Shown here: positions 25,459-33,994 of the stretch, piece after piece
Layout: each line of letters starts with the position of its first letter
How positions within the stretch are numbered: position 1 is the stretch's first letter
The notes under the pieces: model-generated
Databases searched by the model: none
What the model was told of the DNA's origin: nothing
The model's input: the letters and a program-made list of their open reading frames with translations, nothing else
Translations under genes and position numbers: made by a program
DNA from: JAFECT01 sp036501825
GTDB lineage: Bacteria; Pseudomonadota; Alphaproteobacteria; Caulobacterales; Caulobacteraceae
Length of the DNA: 64,000 nt
Reading direction: 5' to 3'
Assembly: GCA_036501825.1 (NCBI GenBank)
Contig: DASXZP010000038.1
Span: forward strand, 1-64,000

Positions 25459-26226
25459 ATGCCGGACCTCCCGCACGGCCTTGCGCCCCTGGCCATCCTG
25501 TTCGTCGCCGCCCTGTGGGCGGGCGCGCAAAATGCGCTGGCGGGCGGGGGGTCGTTCATCACCCTGCCGGCGCTGATGTTCACCGGCATGGACGCGCGCG
25601 CGGCCAATATAACCTCGACGGTCGCGCTGTTCCCGGGCCAGGTGGCCACGGGCCTTACCGGCCGCAAGCTGGTGGAGGGCGCCGAGGGGCTGTCGTTCCG
25701 CATGCTCGTGATCCTCAGCCTCGCGGGCGGCGTGGTGGGCGCGTTGTTGCTGCTGTCAACGCCGGCGGCGTTCTTTGCCCTGATGGTGCCGTGGCTGGTG
25801 CTGTTCGCCACCGGCGTGTTCGCCTGGGGCAGCTTCGTGCCGCGCAAGAGCGGCCGCGTGCTCGGGCCGTGGGCGGCGGGCGCGGCGCAATTCGGCATCG
25901 CCATCTACGGCGGCTATTTCGGCGGCGGCATCGGGTTTTTGATGCTGGCGGCGTTGACGCTGGCAGGCCAGGCCGTGCGCACCGCGGGCGCGACCAAGAA
26001 CGTGCTGGCGGGGGTGATGAACGCGTCGGCGGTGGTGGTTTTCCTGATCCTGTATCCAGTGCACTGGACCCAGGCGGCCGTGGCGTGCGCGGGCGCCTTG
26101 GTCGGCGGGATCCTCGGCGGTGTGCTGCTAAAGCGCGTGAATGAGAAGCTGCTGCGCGGCGTGGTGGTCGCGATCGGCCTCGTGCTGACCGTGGGCCTGT
26201 TCGTGAAGGCCTATCTCGCTAAATAA
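25459..26226 (+). CDS. TauE/SafE (TSUP) family anion exporter
   Basis: The 255-residue integral membrane protein has about eight predicted helices and the family's duplicated four-helix layout. GGGSFITLPALMFTGMDARA in the first half and GGYFGGGIGFLMLAALTL in the second are the typical glycine-rich repeats. TSUP proteins transport sulfite, sulfoacetate, sulfonates or other organic anions out of (or into) the cell; the substrate is unknown here. Its last 8 bases overlap the last 8 bases of the convergent YeiH-type gene, a second putative sulfur-anion exporter. Confidence 0.86.
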   Translation: MPDLPHGLAPLAILFVAALWAGAQNALAGGGSFITLPALMFTGMDARAANITSTVALFPGQVATGLTGRKLVEGAEGLSFRMLVILSLAGGVVGALLLLSTPAAFFALMVPWLVLFATGVFAWGSFVPRKSGRVLGPWAAGAAQFGIAIYGGYFGGGIGFLMLAALTLAGQAVRTAGATKNVLAGVMNASAVVVFLILYPVHWTQAAVACAGALVGGILGGVLLKRVNEKLLRGVVVAIGLVLTVGLFVKAYLAK

Positions 26227-27292
26227 AATCGCGCAGCGCCACCGCGCCGAAGGCGATGGCCGCCAGCAGCAACAGACACACTGTCGCCGCCGCGCTCGCG
26301 CGCACGCCCGCACGCGCCACGGCCCGAAGATCGGTCGAGAGGCCCAGCGCCGCCATCGACAGCACCGTCAGCACGCTGGTCGTGTCCGCGACCGGCTTCA
26401 GGATCGCAGTCGGGATCAGGCCCAGCGAACGCACGCCGGCCAACGCCAGAAACCCCACGATGAACCAGGGCACCAGCCTGCGCACGTCGAGCTTGGCGTC
26501 CTGCGCCGGCTGTTCGCGCCGCCGCATCAGGATCGACAGCACCACCGAGACGGGCCCCAGCATCAGCACGCGCACGAGCTTGACCAAGGTGCCCGTCTGC
26601 GACGCCACCGATCCGAGCGGCGACGTCGCCGCCAGCACCTGCGGCACCGCATAGATCGTCATCCCCGCCCAGGCGCCGTACGCCACCGGCGTCATGTGCA
26701 GCGCCAGACCGATCAGCGGCATGGCGACCACGGCCACGACGCCCAACAGCGCGGTGAACGCGATGGAGGTGGCGATGTCTTCGCCGTCGGCGCCGATCAC
26801 CGGCGCGACCGCAACGATGGCGGAGTTGCCGCAGATCGCGTTGCCGCAGGCGATCAGGGTCGCGGTCCGCCACTTCAGACCGAGCGCGCGGCTGCAAACG
26901 TAACCGAGGCCGATCGCCACGGCGACCACGACGGCGATCAGCAGCATCAGCAAAGGCCCGATCGACCACAGGGTCGCCACGCTGACCGAGGCGCCCAGCA
27001 GCACCACGGCGACTTCCAGCAGGGTCTTGGCGGTAAAGGCGATCCCCGGCGCCGCGCGCACGCCCGGCCGCCAGAACACCCGCAACACCGCCCCGATCAG
27101 GATGGCAAGCACCAGGCTCTCGAGCCAAGCGCGCTTGAACAGGTGCTCCTCGCCCGCCTGCAGCGCGGTGGCCGCCAGGCTCACCAGCCCGCAGGCAATG
27201 AACCCGGGCAGCAGGCGCAAGATGATCCTCGGCAGAGCCGCAAGGCCCTCCCTCCGTACAGGCTGCACTGAAGAATCGCGTCGTGTCGGCAA
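26219..27292 (-). CDS. YeiH/UPF0324-family putative sulfate exporter
   Basis: The 357-residue membrane protein has about ten helices and the conserved YeiH blocks LLGASVSVATLW, LIACGNAICGNSAIVAVAPVI, VMPLIG-type segment and GAWAGMTIYAVPQVLAA. The family is conserved but experimentally poorly characterised; relatives are called putative sulfate exporters and are often next to LysR genes, which is not the case here. The first ~20 residues are charged and the first helix begins near residue 30. It converges with, and overlaps, the TSUP gene. Confidence 0.87.
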   Translation of the reverse strand: MPTRRDSSVQPVRREGLAALPRIILRLLPGFIACGLVSLAATALQAGEEHLFKRAWLESLVLAILIGAVLRVFWRPGVRAAPGIAFTAKTLLEVAVVLLGASVSVATLWSIGPLLMLLIAVVVAVAIGLGYVCSRALGLKWRTATLIACGNAICGNSAIVAVAPVIGADGEDIATSIAFTALLGVVAVVAMPLIGLALHMTPVAYGAWAGMTIYAVPQVLAATSPLGSVASQTGTLVKLVRVLMLGPVSVVLSILMRRREQPAQDAKLDVRRLVPWFIVGFLALAGVRSLGLIPTAILKPVADTTSVLTVLSMAALGLSTDLRAVARAGVRASAAATVCLLLLAAIAFGAVALRDFI

Positions 27293-27401
27293 GCCGTCCC
27301 GCCCTCGGGCCCGGCCAAGCGCCGACTCCCGATCACGCCCTCGGATTAGTCCCGCCCGAGCGATCTGGAAAGCGCTCCGCCGTTTTAGGCGGCGCGGCTC
27401 G

Positions 27402-28616
27402 CTATTTCGGCGTCAGGCGGAAGAGGCCGCCGGACTGTTCGTCGGCGATGACCCAAAGCGCGCCGTCGGGCGCTTCTTCCACGTCCCGGATGCGGTGACC
27501 CATTTTCCAGCGCTCCGCCGAGGCGGCGCTGGCGCCCTTGATGACGATGCGGCTCAGGGACTGGGTGGCGAGGCCGCTGACGAAAGCCGACCCGTCCCAC
27601 TGCGGGAACATCTTGCCGTGGTAGAACATCAGGTTCCCCGGCGCGATCACCGGCGTCCAGTAGAGGACGGGCTTCTGCAGGTCCGGGCGGGTGTCGGGGC
27701 TCGGGATCGGAACGCCGTTGTAGTTGACCGCGTAGGACACCAGAGGCCAGCCGTAGTTCTTGCCCGGCTCGATCAGGTTCAGTTCGTCGCCGCCGCGCGG
27801 ACCGTGTTCGACCTCCCACAGGCGTCCGTCGGGCGCGAAGGCCAGGCCGTAGGGCGTACGGTGACCGCTGGTCCAGGTTTCGGCCGGCGTCAGGTTCGGT
27901 CCGGGGAAGGTGTAGGTGCGCACGACGGGTGCGGTCTTGGCCTTCTCCGTGTCCTCCGGCGGATCGATAATCGGAATGCTTTGGGCGCCGGTTTTGCCGG
28001 CCATCGGATTGCCGGGCGCCGGCTTGCCGTCGAGAGTCAGGCGCAGAATCTTGCCGAGCGGCGAATTCGGATCCTGAGCCGGCGTCATCCGCTGACGTTC
28101 GCCGACGGTGAGGAACAGATATTTGTCGTCGGGCGAGAACGCGATCTGGGCGCCGAACTGACCGCCCTTGCCGCCGGCGGCGTCGCGCCAGATCACCTTG
28201 AGATCCTGCAGGCTGGCGCCGCTTTTCTCGAGCGACAGTCTGGCGCGTGCGAGCGCGAGACTCGAGCCGCCTTCGTGCGGTTCGGCATAGGTGAGGTAGA
28301 TCAGGTGGTCGCTCGCATAGTGTCGCGACGCGAACACGCCGAGCAGGCCGCCCTGCCCATGGGCGACCACAGCCGGGACGTTGGCGACCGGCGTCTTCTC
28401 ACCCTGCTGGGTGACCAGCCAGAGCGGTCCGCCCTTCTCGGTGATCAGCATCCGACCGTCGGGCAGGAAGGCGATGCGCCAAGGCAGCTTGAACGTCGCC
28501 ACCTGGGTCATGGTGAACGGGACGCCGGCTTCCGGCGCGTGGCTTCCGATGTTGACCTGGGCCATGGCGGCCGTGGCGGTCAGAGCCAGCGCGAGGGTCG
28601 GCACTACGAACTTCAT
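27402..28616 (-). CDS. PQQ-dependent aldose sugar dehydrogenase (Asd/YliI-like)
   Basis: I start at the ATG at 28616, where a Sec signal peptide begins (MKFVVPTLALALTATAAMA, cleavage before QVN); the longer frame upstream belongs to the remnant described below. The 404-residue periplasmic protein is a six-bladed propeller of the soluble glucose dehydrogenase/YliI family: PWRIAFLPDGRMLITEKGG at the start, HGQGGLLGVFASRHYASD with the catalytic His region, LTVGERQRMT, and TPYGLAFAPDGRLWEVEHGP with GGDELNLIEPGKNYGWP near the PQQ/calcium sites. It oxidises aldose sugars and passes electrons to the respiratory chain. Confidence 0.9.
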   Translation of the reverse strand: MKFVVPTLALALTATAAMAQVNIGSHAPEAGVPFTMTQVATFKLPWRIAFLPDGRMLITEKGGPLWLVTQQGEKTPVANVPAVVAHGQGGLLGVFASRHYASDHLIYLTYAEPHEGGSSLALARARLSLEKSGASLQDLKVIWRDAAGGKGGQFGAQIAFSPDDKYLFLTVGERQRMTPAQDPNSPLGKILRLTLDGKPAPGNPMAGKTGAQSIPIIDPPEDTEKAKTAPVVRTYTFPGPNLTPAETWTSGHRTPYGLAFAPDGRLWEVEHGPRGGDELNLIEPGKNYGWPLVSYAVNYNGVPIPSPDTRPDLQKPVLYWTPVIAPGNLMFYHGKMFPQWDGSAFVSGLATQSLSRIVIKGASAASAERWKMGHRIRDVEEAPDGALWVIADEQSGGLFRLTPK

Positions 28617-28783
28617 CACAAGACTCCGGAAAATCGGGTTTCTGTGCACCGAGGCTGGGCCGCTTCAATGACGCCGGCGACCTCGTCCGGATGCGACAGC
28701 ATCATCACGTGGGAAGCGCCTTCGCTACAGTACGATGGCCCGGGCCGCATCAGGGACGCGACGGCAAGCAGGGACTTCCACAT
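28616..28783 (-). pseudogene. remnant of an alpha/beta-hydrolase C-terminus
   Basis: A 55-codon open frame ends with a stop that overlaps the PQQ dehydrogenase start (TGATG). Its second half reads SEGASHVMMLSHPDEVAGVI, which matches the final segment of alpha/beta hydrolases: Gly-x-Ser-His with the catalytic histidine, then Met-Leu-x-x-Pro-Asp-x-Val and a terminal helix. The first 18 residues (MWKSLLAVASLMRPGPSYC) match nothing in that family, and the rest of the hydrolase is absent. I therefore read it as the degraded end of a deleted hydrolase gene, possibly still translated as a short peptide. Confidence 0.5.
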
Positions 28784-28868
28784 CTGGGGCTCCGTCAGAA
28801 GGGCGGTCGTCCCGGCATTGTAGCGCCGCGCGGGCGCGGCGTCATGCGCACCCTCACGACGCGATCGC

Positions 28869-30704
28869 CTAGTCGGCGAGCGCGGCGGTCGTTTCCGGGG
28901 CCTTCGTCCGCTTTTGTTTGCCGCGTGTGCGCACGCGTTCGGGCCCCAGGACCCGGCTTCGGATCTTCAGCAGGTCCTTGCGCGCCACAAGGCCCACGAC
29001 GCGATCGCTGCCGTGCTCGACCACCGGTGCGCGGCCGAGGTCGGCGGCGACCATCAAGTCCGCCAGCGCGCCGACCAGGTCGTCGGGATGACCCACCACC
29101 AGGTCCGCGTCCGAGGCTACGTCGTAGAGCGTCGCGCCCTCGTGGCCGCCTTCGCGGCGCCAGCGGAGCACGTTCGCGCGCGCGACAATGCCCTTCAAAC
29201 GACCCGCGTCGTCGATCAGCGGATAGGACTTGTGGCGATGTTCGTCCGAGGTGAAGAAGCGCACTGCGGCGTCGACGGTCATGGTCGCGGACAGGGTGTC
29301 GGCGGGCTGAACCATCACTTCCGACACGCGCATCACTTCGTACGGATCGACGCTGTATTCCCGCGTCAGATGCAGACCGCGCCGCGAAATCTTCTCGGTG
29401 AGGATCGAGCGCTTCAGCAACAGCACCGTCACGCCGTAAGCCGCGCCCGTGGCCGCCAGCATCGGCAGGATCGCCGCGCCCTGACCGGTCAGCTCGACGG
29501 CGAACATGGCGCCGGTGAGCGGGGCGCGCATGGTCCCGCCCATCATCCCGGCCATCGCCACCAGAGCCCAGAAGCCCGGATCGCCCGGCAGCCAGTGCGC
29601 TTCGACGATTCCCAGCGCGCCGCCGAGGATCAGCAAGGGCGCGAGCACGCCGCCCGACGTGCCCGACGATAGCGCCACCAACCAGACCGCCGCCTTCACG
29701 ACAAGGATCAACGCCGCTTCGCCGATGCGCATCCGCCCCGCCAGCATGTCGCCAATGACGCCGTAGCCGACGCCCAGCGCGCGGGGCTCGACCAGGCCGC
29801 CGATGCCGACGAAGACGCCGCCGATCGCCGGGCGCCACATCCAATGCACCGGCGCGTGTTCGAACAGGTCTTCGCAGGCGTAGAGCAGACGGGTGAGCAG
29901 GCCGGATTGAAGGCCCGCCGCGATACCGACGACGACGCAGAGCAGCAAAATCTGCCAGGTCATCGCTGGAATCGATTGCAAGGCGAACAGCGGGCCGTGG
30001 CCGAACAGCCACGGACGCAAGCACGCCGCAGCGATCACGGCGGTCACGACCGGCAGGAAGCTGCGAGGCTTCCATTCGAACAGCAACAGTTCGACGGCAA
30101 GCAACACCGCGGCCGCAGGCGTGCCGAAGATGGCGGTCATGCCGGCGGCGGCGCCGGCGACCAGCAGCGTCTTGCGCTCCGCCGCAGTCATCCGGAACTG
30201 CTGCGCGAACAGCGACCCCAGCGCGCCGCCGGTCATGATGATCGGGCCCTCGGCGCCGAACGGTCCGCCGGTGCCGATGGCGATGGCCGAAGACAGCGGC
30301 TTCAGGATGGCGACGCGGGCGGACATGCGGCTCTCGCCGATCAGGATCGCTTCGATCGCCTCTGGGATGCCGTGACCGCGGATCTTCTCCGAGCCGTAGC
30401 GCGCCATCAGGCCGATGATCAGGCCGCCGATCGCCGGCGCCAGCACCATCCAGACGCCGCGATGGGCGTGGGCCAGGTCGACCATGCCGGTTCCGAACCG
30501 GCCGAACCAGACGAAGTTGCCGACCAGGTTGATCAGTTTCAGAAGCACCCAGGCGGCAAACGCGCTGGCCGCGCCGATCGCCGCCGCCATGGCGGCCAGC
30601 AGCAGGACTCTCAGGTCCGCGGTGAAGTCGCCCAACCGGCGACGCTCGGTGCGGACAAACGAATGCGCTGCGGCTTCACGGGACACCCCGCCCGGCTGAG
30701 ACAT
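28869..30704 (-). CDS. clcA: CLC chloride channel/antiporter with CBS pair
   Basis: The 611-residue protein has the CLC membrane core of many helices and two C-terminal CBS domains (from about residue 455 and 545), which bind adenine nucleotides and regulate gating in relatives. Selectivity motifs are GHGIP, GTGGPFGAEGP with Glu152 (the gating glutamate equivalent to Glu148 of E. coli ClcA) and SGTSGGVLAPLLILGG. The presence of the gating glutamate fits a channel or a proton-coupled antiporter. A perfect 17-bp palindrome lies 54-70 bases upstream of the start. Confidence 0.92.
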   Translation of the reverse strand: MSQPGGVSREAAAHSFVRTERRRLGDFTADLRVLLLAAMAAAIGAASAFAAWVLLKLINLVGNFVWFGRFGTGMVDLAHAHRGVWMVLAPAIGGLIIGLMARYGSEKIRGHGIPEAIEAILIGESRMSARVAILKPLSSAIAIGTGGPFGAEGPIIMTGGALGSLFAQQFRMTAAERKTLLVAGAAAGMTAIFGTPAAAVLLAVELLLFEWKPRSFLPVVTAVIAAACLRPWLFGHGPLFALQSIPAMTWQILLLCVVVGIAAGLQSGLLTRLLYACEDLFEHAPVHWMWRPAIGGVFVGIGGLVEPRALGVGYGVIGDMLAGRMRIGEAALILVVKAAVWLVALSSGTSGGVLAPLLILGGALGIVEAHWLPGDPGFWALVAMAGMMGGTMRAPLTGAMFAVELTGQGAAILPMLAATGAAYGVTVLLLKRSILTEKISRRGLHLTREYSVDPYEVMRVSEVMVQPADTLSATMTVDAAVRFFTSDEHRHKSYPLIDDAGRLKGIVARANVLRWRREGGHEGATLYDVASDADLVVGHPDDLVGALADLMVAADLGRAPVVEHGSDRVVGLVARKDLLKIRSRVLGPERVRTRGKQKRTKAPETTAALAD

Positions 30705-30757
30705 GGAAAACCTTTAGGCCAAGGAACCGCGAGGGGGAGCGCGGCGTGGCCGTGGAT

Positions 30758-30774
30758 ATATCGCATTGCGATAT
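30758..30774. promoter_or_regulatory. perfect palindromic operator upstream of clcA
   Basis: ATATCGCA-T-TGCGATAT is a perfect 8+1+8 palindrome, AT-rich at its ends, located 54-70 bases upstream of the clcA start. It looks like a binding site for a dimeric repressor or activator. No matching regulator gene is adjacent. Confidence 0.6.
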
Positions 30775-30792
30775 GGGACAAGGGGGGCAGTT

Positions 30793-30814
30793 CTCTCCCG
30801 CGTAGGCGGGAGAG
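30793..30814. repeat. short hairpin, possible intergenic repeat or weak terminator
   Basis: CTCTCCCGC-GTAG-GCGGGAGAG is a 9-bp perfect inverted repeat between the HdeD-like gene end and clcA. There is no T-tract on either side, so termination is doubtful; similar CTCTCCC hairpins are common intergenic repeats in high-GC alphaproteobacteria. Confidence 0.4.
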
Positions 30815-30845
30815 GTTGCGTCAAATAAGAGCCTCGGATTGGTCG

Positions 30846-31409
30846 CTAGGCGCCTGGACCCCGCTTCGCGGCCAACCCCAGCGCCAGGTAGGTCACGCCG
30901 GAGCTGAGGAAGTTTATCCCGATCAGGATGCCCAGGGTGATCAGCGACGTCGCGGGCCAGCCCACGAGGATGGCAAGCGACAGCACGATGCTGGCCAGCG
31001 CCGAGAGCAGGATCCACGTCCAGCCGGACGCGGGACGCAGCTCGAACGCGAACGCCATTTCAGACGCGCCCTGCAGCATGAACAGCATGCCTAGGATGAG
31101 CGTGATCACCACTTCGCCGGCGACGGGCCTCGCCAGCATGTAGGCGCCCGCGCCGATGCACAGCAGGCCGAAGAGCAGTAGTCCGAAGGACGGACGGGCG
31201 GCGTTGATGGCGAAGGCGGTATAGACCGCGACCACGCCGGCGATGACCAGCAGCCAGCCGACGAACAGCGCGACGGCGAGGGTGGAGACCATCGGGTACA
31301 CCAGGGCGACGATCCCAATGAGGGCGAAGGCGACGCCAAGCCACACAAGCCGGCCGGCGCTGGCGCGGACCTGCTGAACGAACGGATTTTCCATGGTGGA
31401 CGAAGTCAC
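30846..31409 (-). CDS. HdeD-like (DUF308) membrane protein
   Basis: I start at the GTG at 31409, because AAGGAG stands 6 bases upstream, while the internal ATG at 31394 has no ribosome site. The 187-residue protein has six membrane helices arranged as three hairpins (e.g. GRLVWLGVAFALIGIVALVY, TLILGMLFMLQGASEMAFAF, WILLSALASIVLSLAILVGW), as in HdeD, a DUF308 protein linked to acid resistance in E. coli. The precise function is unknown in alphaproteobacteria. A long open frame upstream on the same strand is only the antisense of dusA and is not part of the gene. Confidence 0.84.
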   Translation of the reverse strand: MTSSTMENPFVQQVRASAGRLVWLGVAFALIGIVALVYPMVSTLAVALFVGWLLVIAGVVAVYTAFAINAARPSFGLLLFGLLCIGAGAYMLARPVAGEVVITLILGMLFMLQGASEMAFAFELRPASGWTWILLSALASIVLSLAILVGWPATSLITLGILIGINFLSSGVTYLALGLAAKRGPGA

Positions 31410-31604
31410 TGGCCGCTCCTTTGCGGATGAAGGCCGCCCCGGACGCCGTGCCCAGGACATGACGACCGTTTTGTAACACCGAGTCCGGCTGGAGCCGAAT
31501 TCACCCGATCCGCCAGGGATGGGCGATGGATTGGGGGGCCGCTTTTCTCTAGTATTTCCGGAGTTTCGCGCCTGCCCGGCGCCGGCTGTCGAAGGTCGAG
31601 CCCC

Positions 31605-32612
31605 TTGTCCTACCGTTTCTCCGTCGCGCCGATGATGGACTGGACCGACCGGCATTGCCGGGCGTTTCACCGGATGCTGACGCGCCGGACGCGGCTCTAT
31701 ACCGAGATGGTCACCACCGGGGCGGTGATCCATGGCGATCGGGGCCGGCTGTTGGGTTTCGATGCGGTGGAACATCCCGTGGCGCTGCAACTCGGTGGCT
31801 CCGAGCCCAAGGACCTGGCCGAGGCGGCGCGGATCGGCGAAGCGCTGGGCTATGACGAGATCAACCTCAACGTCGGTTGTCCGTCCGACCGGGTGCAGTC
31901 GGGGCGCTTCGGCGCCTGTCTGATGCGCGAGCCCACGCTGGTGGCCGAGGGCGTGCACGCCATGCTGTCGGCGGTGCGCATCCCCGTCACCGTGAAATGC
32001 CGCATCGGCGTCGACGATCAGGAGCCGCAGGTCGCGCTGTTCGATCTGGTCGATCGCTGCGCCGCGGCAGGCGCGAGCGTGTTCGTGGTGCATGCGCGCA
32101 AGGCTTGGCTCGATGGTTTGAGCCCGAAGGAAAATCGCGACGTGCCGCCGCTCGACTATGCGCTGGTCTATCGGCTTAAGCGTGAACGCCCCGCGCTCAC
32201 CATCGTGATCAACGGCGGCGTGGCCTCGCTCGACGAGGCGCAAGCGCATCTGACGCAGGTGGACGGCGCCATGCTCGGCCGCGCGGCCTATCACGAGCCG
32301 GCGATCCTGGGTGACGCGGACCGTCGCTTCTTCGATGCTGCGGCGCCGAGCGTGGATCCGTTCGAGGCGGTGGAACGCTACAAGCCCTATCTGGCCGCAC
32401 GCCTGGCGGAAGGCGTCCCGATGCACGCCATGACGCGGCACATGCTGGGGCTGATGCACGGACGCCCGGGCGCACGGACCTGGCGACGCATCCTCACCGT
32501 CGAGACCGTCGATCGAACGAGCGGGCTGGAGGTGGTCGATCGCGCGCTTGACGCGGTGCGTACGGCGACTGAAGCGCGTGACCTGCGAACGCCGCTGTCC
32601 GCCTTCGGTTAG
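31605..32612 (+). CDS. dusA: tRNA-dihydrouridine(20/20a) synthase DusA
   Basis: DusA reduces uridine 20/20a in the D-loop of tRNAs using FMN and NADPH. The 335-residue protein starts with TTG at 31605. It has the family start SVAPMMDWTDRHCRAFHR, the catalytic Cys92 region NVGCPSDRVQSGRFGACLM, VTVKCRIGVDD, VHARKAWLDGLSPKENR, INGGVASL and GRAAYHEP (flavin phosphate site). The C-terminal helical domain with MTRHMLGLMHGRPGARTWRR is characteristic of DusA rather than DusB. The last 4 bases overlap the convergent aspartic protease gene. Confidence 0.96.
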   Translation: MSYRFSVAPMMDWTDRHCRAFHRMLTRRTRLYTEMVTTGAVIHGDRGRLLGFDAVEHPVALQLGGSEPKDLAEAARIGEALGYDEINLNVGCPSDRVQSGRFGACLMREPTLVAEGVHAMLSAVRIPVTVKCRIGVDDQEPQVALFDLVDRCAAAGASVFVVHARKAWLDGLSPKENRDVPPLDYALVYRLKRERPALTIVINGGVASLDEAQAHLTQVDGAMLGRAAYHEPAILGDADRRFFDAAAPSVDPFEAVERYKPYLAARLAEGVPMHAMTRHMLGLMHGRPGARTWRRILTVETVDRTSGLEVVDRALDAVRTATEARDLRTPLSAFG

Positions 32613-33145
32613 GGGCGCAGGATCAGGGCGTTCTGGCTGGCCTCGAACTTCGACAGCCGTCCCAGATAGGTCATGCCGAGCAGCGAGGTCTGCAGGCCGT
32701 TGGTGAGCACCAGGGCGGAGACGTGGTCCACCCGCGCGCCGGCGACCGACACGTAATCCAGGTCGACCTTGGCGGCCTTGGACATGCCTGCGGCGGTCGA
32801 GACCGAGCGATCGAAGGTCAGGGTCGACAGGTCGATGCCCAGGCGGCGTGCGTCGTCGCCGGTCAGGGCCACGTCGGTGGCGCCGGTGTCGACCAGGAAG
32901 CGGACCGAGTGGCCGTTGACCTCGGCCTCGGCCCAGAAGTGGCCATCGGCGGCCTTGGTGACCTCGGCGGTCGAGGCGTGGTGCTCGACCACGGCGGCGG
33001 CGGCCGTGGAGGACGTCGGCGCGGCGTCAGCGGCCTGGGCGGCTGAGCGGTCCTGGCCATAGCTGGCGTTGAACAGGATGACGCCCTTGGCGGCGGCTAC
33101 GGCGCACAGCACGGCGGCGGCTAGGATGGCGATATGCTTCAACAT
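32609..33145 (-). CDS. retropepsin-like aspartic protease (TIGR02281 family)
   Basis: The 178-residue protein has an N-terminal membrane anchor or signal (residues 3-25, HIAILAAAVLCAVAAAKGVIL), an Ala/Thr-rich linker, and a single retropepsin-type domain with the active-site motif FLVDTGATDVALT (Asp86), DARRLGIDL, the VSALVL flap strand, and SLLGMTYL. Proteins of this type occur across alphaproteobacteria and presumably act as homodimers on the periplasmic side; substrates are unknown. It overlaps the convergent dusA end by 4 bases. Confidence 0.88.
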   Translation of the reverse strand: MLKHIAILAAAVLCAVAAAKGVILFNASYGQDRSAAQAADAAPTSSTAAAAVVEHHASTAEVTKAADGHFWAEAEVNGHSVRFLVDTGATDVALTGDDARRLGIDLSTLTFDRSVSTAAGMSKAAKVDLDYVSVAGARVDHVSALVLTNGLQTSLLGMTYLGRLSKFEASQNALILRP

Positions 33146-33226
33146 GGCTCCGCCCAGTCGCGCCGTTCTCGGCGCCGGATTGCGGGGGCACCCTAGCGGG
33201 GTGTGGTTTGCATCCGGTGAACGAGG

Positions 33227-33427
33227 CTAGCGCCCGGGCCGGCGCGGAACCCGGTCGCGGCGTTCGGGCAGACGCCGCATGATCTCGGCCCGTTCGGCGT
33301 CGGAAAAGCCGGCCCAGCCTGCGATTTCCCCAAGGGTTCGCAGGCAGCCCACGCAGAGACCGCTGGCGCCGTCGACCACGCAGAGACGGACGCAGGGAGA
33401 GGCGATAGGGGGCTTGGGATCAGTCAC
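33227..33427 (-). CDS. DUF1289 small cysteine protein
   Basis: This 66-residue protein starts with GTG and has the DUF1289 cysteine pattern PCVRLCVVDGASGLCVGCLR followed by TLGEIAGWAGFSDAERAEI. Four cysteines suggest metal or iron-sulfur binding. Relatives are sometimes fused to, or neighbours of, Fe-S-linked enzymes, but their function is unknown. Here it lies downstream of a divergent regulatory region shared with a 24-residue small gene. Confidence 0.88.
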   Translation of the reverse strand: MTDPKPPIASPCVRLCVVDGASGLCVGCLRTLGEIAGWAGFSDAERAEIMRRLPERRDRVPRRPGR

Positions 33428-33455
33428 CGGCAGCGATTACCCCGAGATTACAGGA

Positions 33456-33484
33456 AAGTCATAAGATTACGCTCAAGTAATAAG
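33456..33484. promoter_or_regulatory. direct-repeat pair in divergent regulatory region
   Basis: Two imperfect direct repeats, AAGTCATAAG (33456-33465) and AAGTAATAAG (33475-33484), start 19 bases apart in an AT-rich stretch between the DUF1289 gene and the small gene at 33570. Further right, TTGAAAC and GATTAGAGC could act as -35 and -10. They look like sites for a regulator acting on one or both genes. Confidence 0.4.
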
Positions 33485-33569
33485 TCACTATGACCTATCC
33501 TTAATTTGAAACGAGCCGACGATTAGAGCATCTACCCGGCCAACGACAACTCAAACAGAGGACCTGGTC

Positions 33570-33644
33570 ATGCACACCTTCGTCGGACTCACCACCTTCT
33601 TCCTGGCCGCCTGCATCGCCGTCGCCACCAGCGGCGTGATCTGA
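33570..33644 (+). CDS. 24-residue putative membrane peptide
   Basis: An ATG at 33570 preceded by AGAGGA at good spacing opens a 24-codon frame for MHTFVGLTTFFLAACIAVAT followed by SGVI. It is almost entirely hydrophobic, as for a single-helix small membrane protein or a short lipid-associated peptide. It has its own promoter-like upstream region and is followed by a GC-rich hairpin. No family is known to me; the call rests on the ribosome site, the hydrophobic composition and the isolation of the frame. Confidence 0.5.
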   Translation: MHTFVGLTTFFLAACIAVATSGVI

Positions 33645-33661
33645 TCTCAGTTCGCCGGGCT

Positions 33662-33684
33662 GGGCCGCCGTAGAGGCGGCCCTT
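33662..33684 (+). terminator. hairpin after the 24-residue gene
   Basis: A perfect 8-bp stem (33662-33669 with 33675-33682), loop GTAGA, lies 18 bases after the stop. Only two T residues follow, so it is a weak or factor-assisted terminator. Confidence 0.5.
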
Positions 33685-33994
33685 CGGCGCCCGAATCAAA
33701 GGATTTCCACAACGACCGATCCGGTTCCCTTGCGCTCTTCTAGTCGAAAGCTTTCGCTCGATTGAACCTGTTTGCCGAACCGTGAAGCCCCCGAAAACTG
33801 CCCCGCTGTTAAGATTTCAGCCACTTTTGCACCCCGACAAAGCTGCTAGGAATTTCATTATCGCTATGTTTTTAAATCACAAAATATGATTGCGTCATTC
33901 TGACCCTCAAATTTTTTCGCTCCGAACCCTGATTAGTTCTTGCGTTTTATGACAGATGTACGACATTAGTCCTCGACGCGCTGACGACTGGGAG

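Noticed and set aside
31410..32459. Minus-strand extension of the HdeD-like frame
   Set aside because: It is antisense to dusA, with dusA having all catalytic motifs. The real start is the GTG at 31409 with AAGGAG.
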